NCBI GenBank assembly: GCA_905182175.1 | Contig: CAJJAT010000001.1 | Coordinates: forward strand, 124,001 to 188,000 | Direction of reading: 5' to 3' | DNA from: Flavobacteriales bacterium UBA1494 | GTDB taxonomy: Bacteria; Bacteroidota; Bacteroidia; Flavobacteriales_E; Vicingaceae | Length of the DNA stretch: 64,000 bases | In this document: piece after piece, positions 46,063-54,998 of the stretch | How the letters are laid out: each line of letters opens with the position of its first letter | How positions within the stretch are numbered: position 1 is the first letter of the stretch | Position numbers and translations under genes: made by a program | The notes under the pieces: model-generated | The model's input: the letters and a program-made list of their open reading frames with translations, nothing else | Told to the model about the DNA's origin: nothing | Database searches by the model: none

Positions 46063-46601
46063 GGCTTTACGCCTCATCTATTTAGCGTTATTGATATAAG
46101 AAAAAATTACCTGTTGATTTTACGGAATAGCAGCTTCTATTATCAGCATCTACCTTTTATATTCCATTGGCTTGTATTCGGAAGCTTTACTTTATATTTA
46201 TTATGTAATTATTGGAATTTACAGTTATTGGCTCTAGAATAGAAGTAGAAAGTGAGACCCTAGCAGTAAGAACCGTTCTACTGAAAACCCATGTGCTAAT
46301 TGTTTTTGTAGGCGTTATATTGTCTTTTACACCGGGCTATATTTTTGAAAATAATACTAACACCATTAATCATTACTAAGATTCAACGACAACCATTTTT
46401 AGCTTTATTGCAAGTTTGTTCGAGACTAAAAAAAATCTACGTTCTTGGATTTTTTGGTTGTTTATAAATGCATCTATCTTAGTCTTATATGTGCAACAGG
46501 ACTTAAATTATTATCTATTTCTAACGATTGTTTACTTTATTTTTTCAGGAATTGGATTTGCAAAATGGAGAAAGCCGTATCTCTCGGCGAAAATCCAATG
46601 A
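46063..46601 (+). pseudogene. PnuC-type nicotinamide riboside/mononucleotide transporter fossil
   Basis: Fragments from two frames match the PnuC membrane transporter. About 46121-46245 reads IASIISIYLLYSIGL-like helices followed by EALLYIYYVIIGIYSYWL, then a TAG. About 46290-46378 is hydrophobic (HVLIVFVGVILSFTPGYIF), ending in a TAA, and 46416-46601 reads FETKKNLRSWIFWLFINAS ... LNYYLFLTIVYFIFSGIGFAKW, matching the C-terminal PnuC helices with the conserved W-x-x-W. Several stops and a shift show it is dead. PnuC imports nicotinamide riboside or related vitamins. BioY at 54973 is intact, so vitamin import is not lost overall. Confidence 0.6.
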
Positions 46602-46626
46602 AATACTTTGGGCATTTTACGTGCTA

Positions 46627-47247
46627 CTAATTTGGCATGTAGATCACCTTCTTTGTCTCAAAAAACTCGTTATCGAAAAAGTCAATAATGTCAAAGGATG
46701 TATATTTTTTGCGCACCTCTTGCAGCTCTTCTTTCAAGTCACCACCTTTTAGAAACAAGTAACCATTTGGTCGTTCATTAATCGATTTCTTTTTGATTTT
46801 ATCTTTCACCCAAGGCAAGAAATTAGCGGTTCTCGTTACAGCTCTGCTTACTACAAAATCGAACTGACCCTCTACTGACTCTGCTCGTTTATGCTCAGCT
46901 TTTAGATTGCTTAATCCTAATGATTCTGCGATAGCGTTAACTACTTTAATTTTTTTTCCAATAGAATCCACTGACACGAAAGCAACCTCTGGAAAAAGAA
47001 TTGCCAATGGGATAGAAGGAAAGCCTCCACCACAACCGACATCCAAAATTTCAGTTTTAGGTTTAAAATCTAAAACTTTAGCTAAGGCCAAGGAATGCAA
47101 AACATGACGAATGTAAAACTCATCTAAGTCCTTTCTAGAAATAACATTAATTTGAGCATTCCACTCTTCATAAAGCCCCTTCAACGAGGTAAATTGCTGC
47201 AGCTTCAAAGCAGTAAGGTTCGGAAAGTAGTACGTAATTTCTTCCAA
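46627..47247 (-). CDS. rsmG: 16S rRNA (guanine(527)-N(7))-methyltransferase
   Basis: 206 residues, matching RsmG/GidB. The N-terminal part (LKGLYEEWNAQINVISRKDLDEFYIRHVLHSLAL) is diagnostic, and the SAM motif I is ILDVGCGGGFPSIPLAI. It methylates N7 of G527 in 16S rRNA. The start at 47247 is the only ATG near the conserved N-terminus. It lies 3 bases downstream of the sigma factor gene, in a minus-strand unit with the sigma factor and a family 2 glycosyltransferase. Confidence 0.96.
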   Translation of the reverse strand: MEEITYYFPNLTALKLQQFTSLKGLYEEWNAQINVISRKDLDEFYIRHVLHSLALAKVLDFKPKTEILDVGCGGGFPSIPLAILFPEVAFVSVDSIGKKIKVVNAIAESLGLSNLKAEHKRAESVEGQFDFVVSRAVTRTANFLPWVKDKIKKKSINERPNGYLFLKGGDLKEELQEVRKKYTSFDIIDFFDNEFFETKKVIYMPN

Positions 47248-47250
47248 AAC

Positions 47251-47856
47251 TTAAATAGATTGTTTGCTTCTGCGCATTAAGTCAGAAAGCAGCGCCCTGG
47301 CTCTAAAAAGTTGAGCTTTTACCGTTCCTATGGGTTTGTCTTGCGATTTCACTATCTCTTCATAGGTCAACTCCTTAAAATAACGAAGTGTTACTAGTGT
47401 TTTATATGGCTCTTCCAGCTTTTCTACATACTGTCGCATTAAAACAATTCTCTGTTGCTCTATGTACTTTTCTTCCGGATCTTTGTTAGAGCCCTCAATT
47501 TGAATTTTCATTCTTCCATTTTCACCGTTATCCACTACTTCGTCGATAGACAACGTTTTCACCTTGTTTTTGCGAATAAAATCAATGCTGTGGTTAGTGG
47601 CAATTCGAAATAACCAAGTAGAGAAAGCATATTCCGGAATATATTGATCTAACTTTTTAAAAGCCTTTTCAAATGCCTCAATAGCAACATCTTCTGCATC
47701 GATCGAATTCCGTACCATCTTCAACACCAAATAATAAATTGGTTCACGGTATCGAACCATAATAGTGGTATACGCAACTTGATCTCCAGTTTTTGCGGCC
47801 TTCACCAACTCAAAGTCTTCTGTTGCTTTTTTAGAAAGATTGCTATTTACTTCCAT
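47251..47856 (-). CDS. ECF-type RNA polymerase sigma factor
   Basis: The start at 47856 gives 201 residues; an ATG at 47877 would add seven and both overlap the 3' end of the glycosyltransferase gene. Region 2 is clear (ARNSIDAEDVAIEAFEKAFKKLDQYIPEYAFSTWLFRIATNHSIDFIRKNK type) and region 4 follows (LEEPYKTLVTLRYFKELTYEEIVKSQDKPIGTVKAQLFRARALL). Regions 1 and 3 are absent, as in ECF sigma factors that direct RNA polymerase to stress or envelope promoters. No anti-sigma gene is visible beside it, unlike many FecI-type pairs. It precedes rsmG by 3 bases. Confidence 0.9.
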   Translation of the reverse strand: MEVNSNLSKKATEDFELVKAAKTGDQVAYTTIMVRYREPIYYLVLKMVRNSIDAEDVAIEAFEKAFKKLDQYIPEYAFSTWLFRIATNHSIDFIRKNKVKTLSIDEVVDNGENGRMKIQIEGSNKDPEEKYIEQQRIVLMRQYVEKLEEPYKTLVTLRYFKELTYEEIVKSQDKPIGTVKAQLFRARALLSDLMRRSKQSI

Positions 47857-48968
47857 TCTTTTACTTTCCAAAACCATGTGGAAATACCAATAGCGGTTAT
47901 GCTAAAAATATAAAGTGGCTCTAAAACAACTAATAAAGGCATTAAATCTTGAACTTTTAAACGTTTAGCTACCCCTCTAAACAATAAGTATTCCAAAGCT
48001 TGCTTAGTTACAAATATCACAAAAATTAACAGGCTAAAAGGACTTTTAAGCAAAAGAATTCCAAAAAGCATATAGTACAAGAAGCTTGTTGCCCCAAAAA
48101 CCGCAAGCCTAATTTTATCCGACTGCTTGTAGTAAGCCCCTGCAGTTAATTGTCTTCTTTTTTGATAAATGAACCGTTCCCAGCTTGTTTCTCCCTTGGT
48201 TACCGTTTGCGCATTGGCATGCAATTGAATCGCAACGTTCGAACTTGTGGATGCTTTGTTAACCAATAAGTCGTCATCTCCACTAAGTATATTTTCATGA
48301 GCAGAGAAACCATCTACTTTTAAAAAGGTAGATTTTCGGTAAGCTAAATTTCGTCCTACTCCCATATAGACTTTTCCTGCATGTGCAAAGCCGAAATACT
48401 GCAGAGCAGAAATAAAACCTTCGAATCGTGTTAACTTATTTAACAACGTAGTAGTCTTTTCAAAGGCTCCAAAACCCAAGACTATTTCAATGTCATTTGT
48501 AAAACCTGAGGTCATTTCAGCAATCCAATTTTCTGAATTCGGCCAACAATCTGCATCTGTAAATAGCAACAGTTCGTGCTTTGCTTCAAAAATCCCCCTA
48601 CTAATAGCTGACTTTTTACCTGGCTTACCGTCATTATTAATCACTTTTAATTTGCTACCCTCAAAATCCCGAAGCATCTTTAATGTATCATCTGTTGAAT
48701 AATCATTTACCACAATTATTTCAAAATCGATATACTTTTGCGTAAGAAGGTGATCGATTAGTTTCAAGATTGTTTTTTCTTCATTACGAGCAGCAATGAC
48801 AATAGAAACAGCTTTGTGGTTCTCTCCCACACTTTCATTTTTAAATTTCGCTAGGGGTAAAAAATACCTGACATAAAAGTAGAGTTGAACAACAAACATC
48901 AATAAAAACCCAAAGAGTAGCAGCGCTTCAAAAATTGAAATCTCGGATGGTTGTTGCACTGAAAACAT
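47847..48968 (-). CDS. Membrane-anchored glycosyltransferase family 2
   Basis: 373 residues. An N-terminal transmembrane helix (LLLFGFLLMFVVQLYFYVRYF) is followed by the GT-A domain: VSIVIAARNEEKTILKLI, IIVVNDYSTDDTL, then the D-x-D-like TDADCWPNSENW and the QxxRW-type YQKRRQLTAGA. Two to three more helices close the protein. Layout fits processive or lipid-linked sugar transferases acting at the inner membrane. Acceptor unknown. Its 3' end overlaps the sigma factor gene, so the three genes (transferase, sigma factor, rsmG) probably form one transcript. Confidence 0.9.
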   Translation of the reverse strand: MFSVQQPSEISIFEALLLFGFLLMFVVQLYFYVRYFLPLAKFKNESVGENHKAVSIVIAARNEEKTILKLIDHLLTQKYIDFEIIVVNDYSTDDTLKMLRDFEGSKLKVINNDGKPGKKSAISRGIFEAKHELLLFTDADCWPNSENWIAEMTSGFTNDIEIVLGFGAFEKTTTLLNKLTRFEGFISALQYFGFAHAGKVYMGVGRNLAYRKSTFLKVDGFSAHENILSGDDDLLVNKASTSSNVAIQLHANAQTVTKGETSWERFIYQKRRQLTAGAYYKQSDKIRLAVFGATSFLYYMLFGILLLKSPFSLLIFVIFVTKQALEYLLFRGVAKRLKVQDLMPLLVVLEPLYIFSITAIGISTWFWKVKEWK

Positions 48969-49061
48969 AAAATTAAAGTAGGCTTTATTTTTAAAATGTT
49001 ATCGCAGTTTTTTGAAAGAAATACAGCCTAAAACCAACTCCTTCTATTGTGCGGCTTTACT

Positions 49062-49069
49062 TACTTTTG
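49062..49069 (+). promoter_or_regulatory. Candidate Bacteroidota -7 promoter element before tgt
   Basis: TACTTTTG matches TAnnTTTG, the Bacteroidota -7 consensus. It lies 19 bases before the ATG of tgt at 49089. The nearest TTG (49047-49049) is 12 bases upstream of it, too close for the usual -33 spacing, so the call is weak. Confidence 0.35.
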
Positions 49070-49088
49070 CTGTTTTGAAGAAACTCAC

Positions 49089-50219
49089 ATGAAATTCACT
49101 TTAGCCCATACTGATCCGCAATCAAAAGCAAGAGCAGGTATTGTAGAAACCGATCATGGTTTAATAGAAACACCAATTTTTATGCCTGTTGGCACAGCTG
49201 CAACTGTTAAAGCTGTTCATCAACGAGAACTAAAAGAAGACACTAAAGCACAAATTATACTTGGGAATACCTATCATTTAAATCTTAGACCTGGATTAGA
49301 TATTTTAAAGGCTGCTGGTGGGTTACATAAATTCAATGGCTGGGATCTACCCATTTTGACAGATAGCGGCGGCTACCAAGTTTATTCTCTCTCCGGAAGA
49401 AGAAAAATAACTGAAGAAGGCGTTAAGTTCTCCTCTCATATTGATGGATCAAAACACATTTTTACGCCCGAAAATGTAATGGATACACAGCGAATTATTG
49501 GCGCTGATATTATTATGGCATTTGATGAATGCACACCTTATCCTTGCGAATTCGGCTATGCAAAAAATTCGATGCAGATGACACACCGGTGGTTAAAGCG
49601 CTGCTGCGATCGTTTTGATTCAACTGAACCGCTCTACGGCTACAATCAAACACTCTTTCCAATTGTGCAAGGAAGCACCTATAAAGATCTAAGAAAAGAG
49701 TCGGCGGAGACCATCGCTTCGTTTGAAAGGGAAGGAAATGCTATTGGCGGACTTTCTGTTGGTGAACCTGCAGAAGAAATGTATGAGATGTGCGAATTAG
49801 TATGCGATATATTGCCAAAAGACAAACCTCGTTATTTAATGGGCGTTGGCACGCCAATTAACATTTTAGAGAATATTGCATTGGGGGTTGACATGTTTGA
49901 CTGTGTAATGCCGACAAGAAACGGAAGAAATGGAATGTTATTCACTAAGAATGGTTTCATAAACATGCGAAACCAAAAGTGGAAAGATGATTTTAGTCCA
50001 TTAGACCCTGAAGGAACTAGCTACGTTGATAGTCAATACAATAAAGCCTATGTTCGCCACCTTTTGATTTCAAAAGAAATATTAGGAGCACAAATAGCAA
50101 CACTCCACAATTTAGCATTTTATTTGTGGTTGGTGAAAGAAGCTAGAAAGAGAATAATTGATGGCACCTTTCTTGAATGGAAAGAAAAAATGGTAATTAA
50201 CATGGCTCAACGTCTATAA
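49089..50219 (+). CDS. tgt: tRNA-guanine transglycosylase (queuine tRNA-ribosyltransferase)
   Basis: 376 residues, start at 49089 (MKFTLAHTDPQSKARAG); an upstream ATG would add 14 unconserved residues. The TIM-barrel enzyme swaps guanine for a queuine precursor at tRNA position 34. Conserved blocks are LTDSGGYQVYSLS with an active-site Asp, ADIIMAFDEC, GGLSVGEP, and DMFDCVMPTRNGRNG. The usual zinc motif C-x-C-x-x-C near residue 309-314 reads G-T-S-Y-V-D, so the three cysteines are absent. The His of IATLHNLAFYLW remains. The gene overlaps the lptF/G start by one base. Confidence 0.96.
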   Translation: MKFTLAHTDPQSKARAGIVETDHGLIETPIFMPVGTAATVKAVHQRELKEDTKAQIILGNTYHLNLRPGLDILKAAGGLHKFNGWDLPILTDSGGYQVYSLSGRRKITEEGVKFSSHIDGSKHIFTPENVMDTQRIIGADIIMAFDECTPYPCEFGYAKNSMQMTHRWLKRCCDRFDSTEPLYGYNQTLFPIVQGSTYKDLRKESAETIASFEREGNAIGGLSVGEPAEEMYEMCELVCDILPKDKPRYLMGVGTPINILENIALGVDMFDCVMPTRNGRNGMLFTKNGFINMRNQKWKDDFSPLDPEGTSYVDSQYNKAYVRHLLISKEILGAQIATLHNLAFYLWLVKEARKRIIDGTFLEWKEKMVINMAQRL

Positions 50220-51298
50220 TGAAGGTACTCGATCTATATATTTTAAAGAAGTTTTTGGGGACTTTTTTCTTTTCCATTGCTCTAATTATTTCGATTTCTA
50301 TTGTCTTCGATTTTTCAGAAAACGTAGATGAGTTCATTGAAAAAAGCGCTCCTACAGAGGCTATTATCTTCGATTATTACCTCAATTTCATACCCTATTT
50401 TGCGAACCTTTTTAGCCCACTGTTCATTTTTATTTCAGTTATTTTTTTCACATCAAAAATGGCTGAAAATACAGAAATAGTCTCCATTCTAGCAAGTGGT
50501 ATTTCTTTTCGAAGAATGTTAGTCCCTTATTTAATAGGCGCAGTGTTAATCGGTTCTCTTTCGTTATATCTAAATAATTTTTTAATCCCGAAGAGCAATG
50601 TTAAAATGCTTGAGTTTAGATACAGGTACATTAAAAATCAATTTCGGAATAAAGATAAAAACATACACCTACAACTCACTAAAAATACATTTGCCTACGT
50701 AGGAAGTTATGCCACTGCCACTAATGTAGGCGTTAAATTTAGCTTAGAAAAATTCAATGAGAAGGGAGATTTGACCTATAAGTTAATAAGTGATTTTGTG
50801 CGTTGGGACACAACGAAGCAAATGTGGTCCATTCAAAATTACTACGAACGGGAAATAGATGGTCGAAATGAAACCATTAAAAGAGGCATACAAAAAGATA
50901 CTTCTATTAATATGGCCGTGTCAGACTTTACTCGAAGAAGCACAGATGTAGAAATGTTGGACTATTTTCAGTTGGAAGAAGAGAGGGAAAAACTACTTTT
51001 TAAAGGTTCAAAGGATGTGATTAACCTAGACATTGAAAAACACAAACGAATTGCCTTTCCTTTTGCTACCATTATACTTACATTTATTGGAGTAGCAATT
51101 GCTAGTCGAAAAGTTAGAGGTGGAATTGGACTGCATTTGGGCTTAGGTCTCGCACTCAGCTTTACCTTTATTATGTTTATGAAAATAACCCAAACCTTTG
51201 CTACCAACGGTGGCTTAGATCCAATGATTGCTATGTGGATTCCGAACATAGTGTATGGTGTATTGGCGATAATACTAGTTCAAAAGGCCCCTAAATAG
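50219..51298 (+). CDS. LptF/LptG family LPS export permease
   Basis: 359 residues with the LptF/LptG layout: start MKVLDLYILKKFLGTFFFSIALIISI, then a hydrophobic helix pair, a periplasmic beta-jellyroll-like middle (residues about 115-250) and three closing helices (IAFPFATIILTFIGVAIASR ... MWIPNIVYGVLAIILV). Together with an LptB ATPase, LptF and LptG extract LPS from the inner membrane. Only one of the pair is here, so which one it is cannot be settled. The ATG overlaps the tgt stop by one base (TAATG), so the two are translationally coupled. A serine hydrolase lipoprotein follows 5 bases on. Confidence 0.93.
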   Translation: MKVLDLYILKKFLGTFFFSIALIISISIVFDFSENVDEFIEKSAPTEAIIFDYYLNFIPYFANLFSPLFIFISVIFFTSKMAENTEIVSILASGISFRRMLVPYLIGAVLIGSLSLYLNNFLIPKSNVKMLEFRYRYIKNQFRNKDKNIHLQLTKNTFAYVGSYATATNVGVKFSLEKFNEKGDLTYKLISDFVRWDTTKQMWSIQNYYEREIDGRNETIKRGIQKDTSINMAVSDFTRRSTDVEMLDYFQLEEEREKLLFKGSKDVINLDIEKHKRIAFPFATIILTFIGVAIASRKVRGGIGLHLGLGLALSFTFIMFMKITQTFATNGGLDPMIAMWIPNIVYGVLAIILVQKAPK

Positions 51299-51303
51299 AC
51301 CCT

Positions 51304-52401
51304 ATGAAAAAAACTACAGGAATTGTCCTACTCCTTATTTTTACCCTATCAGGGTGTAAAGTAGGTAGATTTTTTATTTACAATTTTGCCGATATAACAG
51401 ACTATCAAAAGTTTCCTAAACGAGAACTAGTCAAATCTGAAACACCTTTTCAATTTGAAAGATTGGCGGAACTAAAAAAGCCAAAAAGCTTTACCGTAAA
51501 TGGAGCGCAAATAGACTTCGACGATTATTTAGAGGACAACAAAACAGTGTCATTTTTAATTATTAAAAACGATACCATTCACTACGAGAAATATTATAAC
51601 AAATACGAGAAAAGTTCAATAACCACTTCATTTTCAATGGCAAAATCAATCACTTCAATGTTGGTGGGTTTCGCTTTTCAAGATGGATTAATTGGTTCTG
51701 AAAATGACTTGGTGACTCAATACATTCCAGAATTAAAAGAACAAGGATTCGACAACGTAACCTTAAAACATTTGTTGCAAATGACTTCTGGTTTAAAATT
51801 CAACGAGAGTTACATTAACCCTTTTGGACATGCTGCAACGTATTATTATGGCAGAAAATTAAGGAAAACCATAGCCAACGCTACTTTAGAAAACGAACCC
51901 GGTTTAGTGTTTAACTACACCAGCGGACAATCTCAAATTTTAGGCTTAGCGCTAGAACGCTCATTGAAAGGGAAGAAAGTAACTGAATACTTGCAAGAGA
52001 AAATTTGGACCCCACTTGGTATGGAATACGACGGAAGTTGGAGTTTAGACAGAAAGAAAAATGGCTTAGAAAAGACCTTTTGCTGCATTAATGCTAGAGC
52101 GTTAGATTTCGCAAAACTAGGCAGATTTTACTTGAATGAAGGAGAGTGGCAAGGGGAACAATTGTTAAATAAAGCGTGGATAGAAAAATCAACTAAAATA
52201 GAAACTATAGATGGTTCATCTGCCAAATACCAATATCAGTGGTGGTTAAAAGGAGATCAAGGCGAATACATGGCTCAAGGAATTTTAGGACAGTATATCT
52301 ATATTCACCCCAAAAAAAAATTAATAATTATTAGAATGGGTAAAATTTACGGCAATACGAATTGGCCAACTATTTTTAATGCACTGTCGAAAGCATATTA
52401 G
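51304..52401 (+). CDS. Class C beta-lactamase-fold serine hydrolase, lipoprotein
   Basis: 365 residues, signal peptide and lipobox LSGC (Cys18). The active-site Ser-x-x-Lys is S111-MAK114, and FNYTSGQSQ holds the Y-x-S equivalent of Y-x-N. The C-terminal part (GILGQYIYIHPKKKLIIIRMG) matches the usual end of these hydrolases, in which H/K-T-G is replaced. Substrate unknown; most members are esterases, D-Ala peptidases or amide hydrolases. It follows lptF/G by 5 bases and is likely in that transcript. A larger relative lies at 27316. Confidence 0.9.
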   Translation: MKKTTGIVLLLIFTLSGCKVGRFFIYNFADITDYQKFPKRELVKSETPFQFERLAELKKPKSFTVNGAQIDFDDYLEDNKTVSFLIIKNDTIHYEKYYNKYEKSSITTSFSMAKSITSMLVGFAFQDGLIGSENDLVTQYIPELKEQGFDNVTLKHLLQMTSGLKFNESYINPFGHAATYYYGRKLRKTIANATLENEPGLVFNYTSGQSQILGLALERSLKGKKVTEYLQEKIWTPLGMEYDGSWSLDRKKNGLEKTFCCINARALDFAKLGRFYLNEGEWQGEQLLNKAWIEKSTKIETIDGSSAKYQYQWWLKGDQGEYMAQGILGQYIYIHPKKKLIIIRMGKIYGNTNWPTIFNALSKAY

Positions 52402-52609
52402 ACTCTTTTGTAAGTGAGAGATCCATAATATTTGCTAATTAAAGGTCTATAAAATATACGAAAGCTTTAATTCTCTTCAAAAAAATATTGGATGGTTATT
52501 CCTTGTAAAGGTGACCTCAGAAAATAGAAAAAAAAAGTAGCTTAGATTCCATTTTTATGGGCAAGTATCTTATTTTTTAACTCCTGCTGTTTAGTTTTTT
52601 ATTGAATTA

Positions 52610-53986
52610 CTAGATAGCACCTTTCCAGGGAGATACTACATCCGGTTTAGTTAACTCATCAAATTCTGTTCTATTATTCTCTACTATACTTTTAGCTGCC
52701 ATTATCCCTGCGTAGCTGGATTTATCTGCTCCAGTTCTATTGATTTGATACAAATTCTCAAAACCGGACAGTTGCTTGTAAAGGCTCTTTCTTGTCGAAT
52801 CCATTTTATAGTCTTCCCAACTTTGAGCTGAATCTGCCTGTAAATTTCTAATTACTAACACATCAGCACAGTCATTTTTATCGAATAAATTTGATTTTTG
52901 ACATTCAGAAATAGCAAGTTCTTTAATTTCCTGATCGCTTAACGTAATCAAGTGTTTTGAATGAGGAGTAAAGTACTCCAAGCATAAACAAGCCTTACCT
53001 TTAGGTATCATCGTTCCTCCAAACGCGGCATAATTTGTAATTCTAGAAACAAACACATTTGGACATGACACCCGAAGACTGTTGTGCACAAACTTCACGG
53101 GTTTTTTAAGAAAAAGATACACCATAATAACTCCTCTTTTAAAAGAGAGTTCCATTTTTGAGGGAGCAAAATCGATTCCCATTAATGGACTAACAAATTG
53201 CAGCGGCAAGCTAGAGACAAATTTGGATCCTGAGATTTTCACATCTTCATCAGATTTACTTACAGTAACATTGCTAATTTGGTTATTTTGATGAGAAATT
53301 GCTGTTACCTGACAACCAGTGTATATTTCACCACCCATCTGTTTAATTTCTTTCACAAGTTGCTCTATTATTTGGCCTGTCCCTTTGTTTGGATGAAAGC
53401 TCCCCCCCTTTTTAGGAATAGTCTTTAATGCATCCGATAGGAAGTCCGAGAGTGGCTTGCTATCCTTATTATTACTTGGAGCAGGTATCCTTGACCACTT
53501 CAACCCTCTGCTTCTTTCTGAATATTCTTGAGAGAAAATTTGAGTAAATTTTTTTCCTCGCCGAGCATAAATGGAGTTGGCCAACGAAGAAGTATTTAAT
53601 CTCCTATAGCGAAGCTTTGAGATTAGCATGTCTACTGCTGAGCTTACTAAAAGTCCGAGCGGCATTCCTCGTGTAACGCCTTTATATTTCTTTTCTAATT
53701 CTATTACATTGCCTTTGTATAAAATGCCAGTTCTAATCTCAATGGACGAATAATCGTCCTTTAAAAGCTCTTTCCAAAAATGATGCACATCAGGAATACC
53801 ATTGTCTAGGTTCTTATACCCATAGTCAACTGAAAAATCTTTGAATTTAACGGAGCGCATTAGCCCGCCAACTTCATTTTCTTTTTCAATAATTACAACT
53901 TTAACTCCCTTTTTTAGCAAACTGTGAGCACAGGACAAACCACCTGCACCAGCACCTAATATGATTACCTCAGCGTCCATTTCCAA
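52610..53986 (-). CDS. FAD-dependent oxidoreductase (protoporphyrinogen oxidase/phytoene desaturase-like)
   Basis: 458 residues, an amine-oxidase-type flavoprotein. The dinucleotide-binding start is VIILGAGAGGLSCAHSLLKKGVKVVIIEKENEVGGLMRS, and the closing part has IMAAKSIVEN after NRTGADKSSYAG, as in the family's C-terminal FAD contact. Members oxidise porphyrinogens, carotenoid precursors or diverse small molecules, and this one could also be grouped with UDP-galactopyranose mutase-like enzymes. Substrate not decided. A second ATG two codons in (53980) is an equal start. It is single, with 208 bases of empty sequence on the 3' side. Confidence 0.85.
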   Translation of the reverse strand: MEMDAEVIILGAGAGGLSCAHSLLKKGVKVVIIEKENEVGGLMRSVKFKDFSVDYGYKNLDNGIPDVHHFWKELLKDDYSSIEIRTGILYKGNVIELEKKYKGVTRGMPLGLLVSSAVDMLISKLRYRRLNTSSLANSIYARRGKKFTQIFSQEYSERSRGLKWSRIPAPSNNKDSKPLSDFLSDALKTIPKKGGSFHPNKGTGQIIEQLVKEIKQMGGEIYTGCQVTAISHQNNQISNVTVSKSDEDVKISGSKFVSSLPLQFVSPLMGIDFAPSKMELSFKRGVIMVYLFLKKPVKFVHNSLRVSCPNVFVSRITNYAAFGGTMIPKGKACLCLEYFTPHSKHLITLSDQEIKELAISECQKSNLFDKNDCADVLVIRNLQADSAQSWEDYKMDSTRKSLYKQLSGFENLYQINRTGADKSSYAGIMAAKSIVENNRTEFDELTKPDVVSPWKGAI

Positions 53987-54173
53987 TGGTTTATTTAAAG
54001 TTTAGTTAAACACAACCTAATCTGAAATATAAGGGATTTATTTATAAAATTATGGGAGTATATTTTTTAATTCAGAAATCAAGTATACTGACCTTGTCTA
54101 ATAAAGCTGAACTAACTCTAGGAAAGCTGCATTAGCCAATTAACTTTATAACAATTAAAATTACCTCAAAAAA

Positions 54174-54204
54174 ATAGCCCTTACAGAAAATCGATAAGGG
54201 CTAT
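54174..54204 (-). terminator. Rho-independent terminator of rpmB
   Basis: ATAGCCCTTA (54174-54183) pairs with TAAGGGCTAT (54195-54204) across an 11-base loop. On the minus strand it is followed by a run of about eight T's (the A run ending at 54174 on the plus strand). It lies about 20 bases after the rpmB stop. Confidence 0.85.
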
Positions 54205-54224
54205 TATATATTTGGAAAACGATT

Positions 54225-54458
54225 CTACATAAATCCTTTTGCTTTTGCTTCTTTTATACAAGCTGTTAGGCCGTTTTTCGTAATGTTTCTAATTGCCGAA
54301 GCTGAAACCTTCAACGTAACGTATGCGTTAGTGTCTGGGTTAAAAAACCTTCTAGTAAATAAATTCGGCTCAAACGTTCTTCTCGTTCTTCTTTTTGAGT
54401 GCGAAACGTTATTACCCGTTATTACTCTTTTCCCTGTTAGTTGACAAACCTTTGACAT
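54225..54458 (-). CDS. rpmB: 50S ribosomal protein L28
   Basis: 77 residues with the start at 54458 (MSKVCQLTGKRVITGNNVSHSKRRTRRTFEPN), the typical L28 N-terminus and length. An upstream ATG (54518) would add 20 non-conserved residues and is rejected. It binds 23S rRNA near the E site. The Cys of VCQLTG is the only one and the zinc-ribbon form is not present. The gene has its own terminator. In many Bacteroidota rpmB is followed by rpmG and a small ORF, but here no L33 gene lies downstream within the terminator. Confidence 0.97.
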   Translation of the reverse strand: MSKVCQLTGKRVITGNNVSHSKRRTRRTFEPNLFTRRFFNPDTNAYVTLKVSASAIRNITKNGLTACIKEAKAKGFM

Positions 54459-54581
54459 ATCTTTTTCTCTAAAAAATTGAACTGCAAAATAAGTACTTTT
54501 CCTGCTCTTAAACAACATTAAATCAACAAAAATCCGTGTTTATTTTAGAACTTAGAAGACCTATCTTTACAGAAAAAATAA

Positions 54582-54998
54582 ATGCGCCTAATTTTTACAT
54601 TTTTACTGGTACTATTTGGAGGTTTAACCGTTGGTTTTGCGCAACAAAGCCTAAAAGGAAGACACATTGAACAAGTTGTTATTAAGACTGAAAAAAAGGA
54701 TTTACAAATTAATTATTCAGTAAAAATTAATAAAGAAGACAAATCAATGCTCAAAATTCGCTTTTTTAATAAAACAAAGGCTAATATAAAAGTAGATTTA
54801 GTGCTTGGAATATACAGCAATGGTGTCTTGTTAGAAAAAGCCGACATCGTAGATTGTTTAAAAAAGTCTTTTTTAAACAACTTTTTTCGACCATATCACC
54901 TGGTTGAAACTACCATTTCAGAGACAAAAGGCTTAGAAATTGACATCCTAAATATCTTAACAGAAGTAACAGATGAATGCAGACCAAGTCTTAAATAA
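54582..54998 (+). CDS. Small secreted protein of unknown function
   Basis: 138 residues with a signal peptide (MRLIFTFLLVLFGGLTVGFA, cut before QQS). The rest is beta-rich: HIEQVVIKTEKKDLQINYSVKINKEDKS and KTKANIKVDLVLGIYSNGVLLEKADIVD. No lipobox and no known domain. The pattern could be a small beta-sandwich protein in the periplasm. Its last 26 bases overlap the bioY start, so the two are coupled. A TATCTTTA (-7-like) lies about 22 bases before the ATG. Function unknown. Confidence 0.7.
   Translation: MRLIFTFLLVLFGGLTVGFAQQSLKGRHIEQVVIKTEKKDLQINYSVKINKEDKSMLKIRFFNKTKANIKVDLVLGIYSNGVLLEKADIVDCLKKSFLNNFFRPYHLVETTISETKGLEIDILNILTEVTDECRPSLK

Noticed and set aside
51304-52401. True class C beta-lactamase (resistance gene)
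   Set aside because: The motif Y-x-N reads YTS and no KTG is present; the housekeeping neighbourhood and lipoprotein form point to a generic serine hydrolase.
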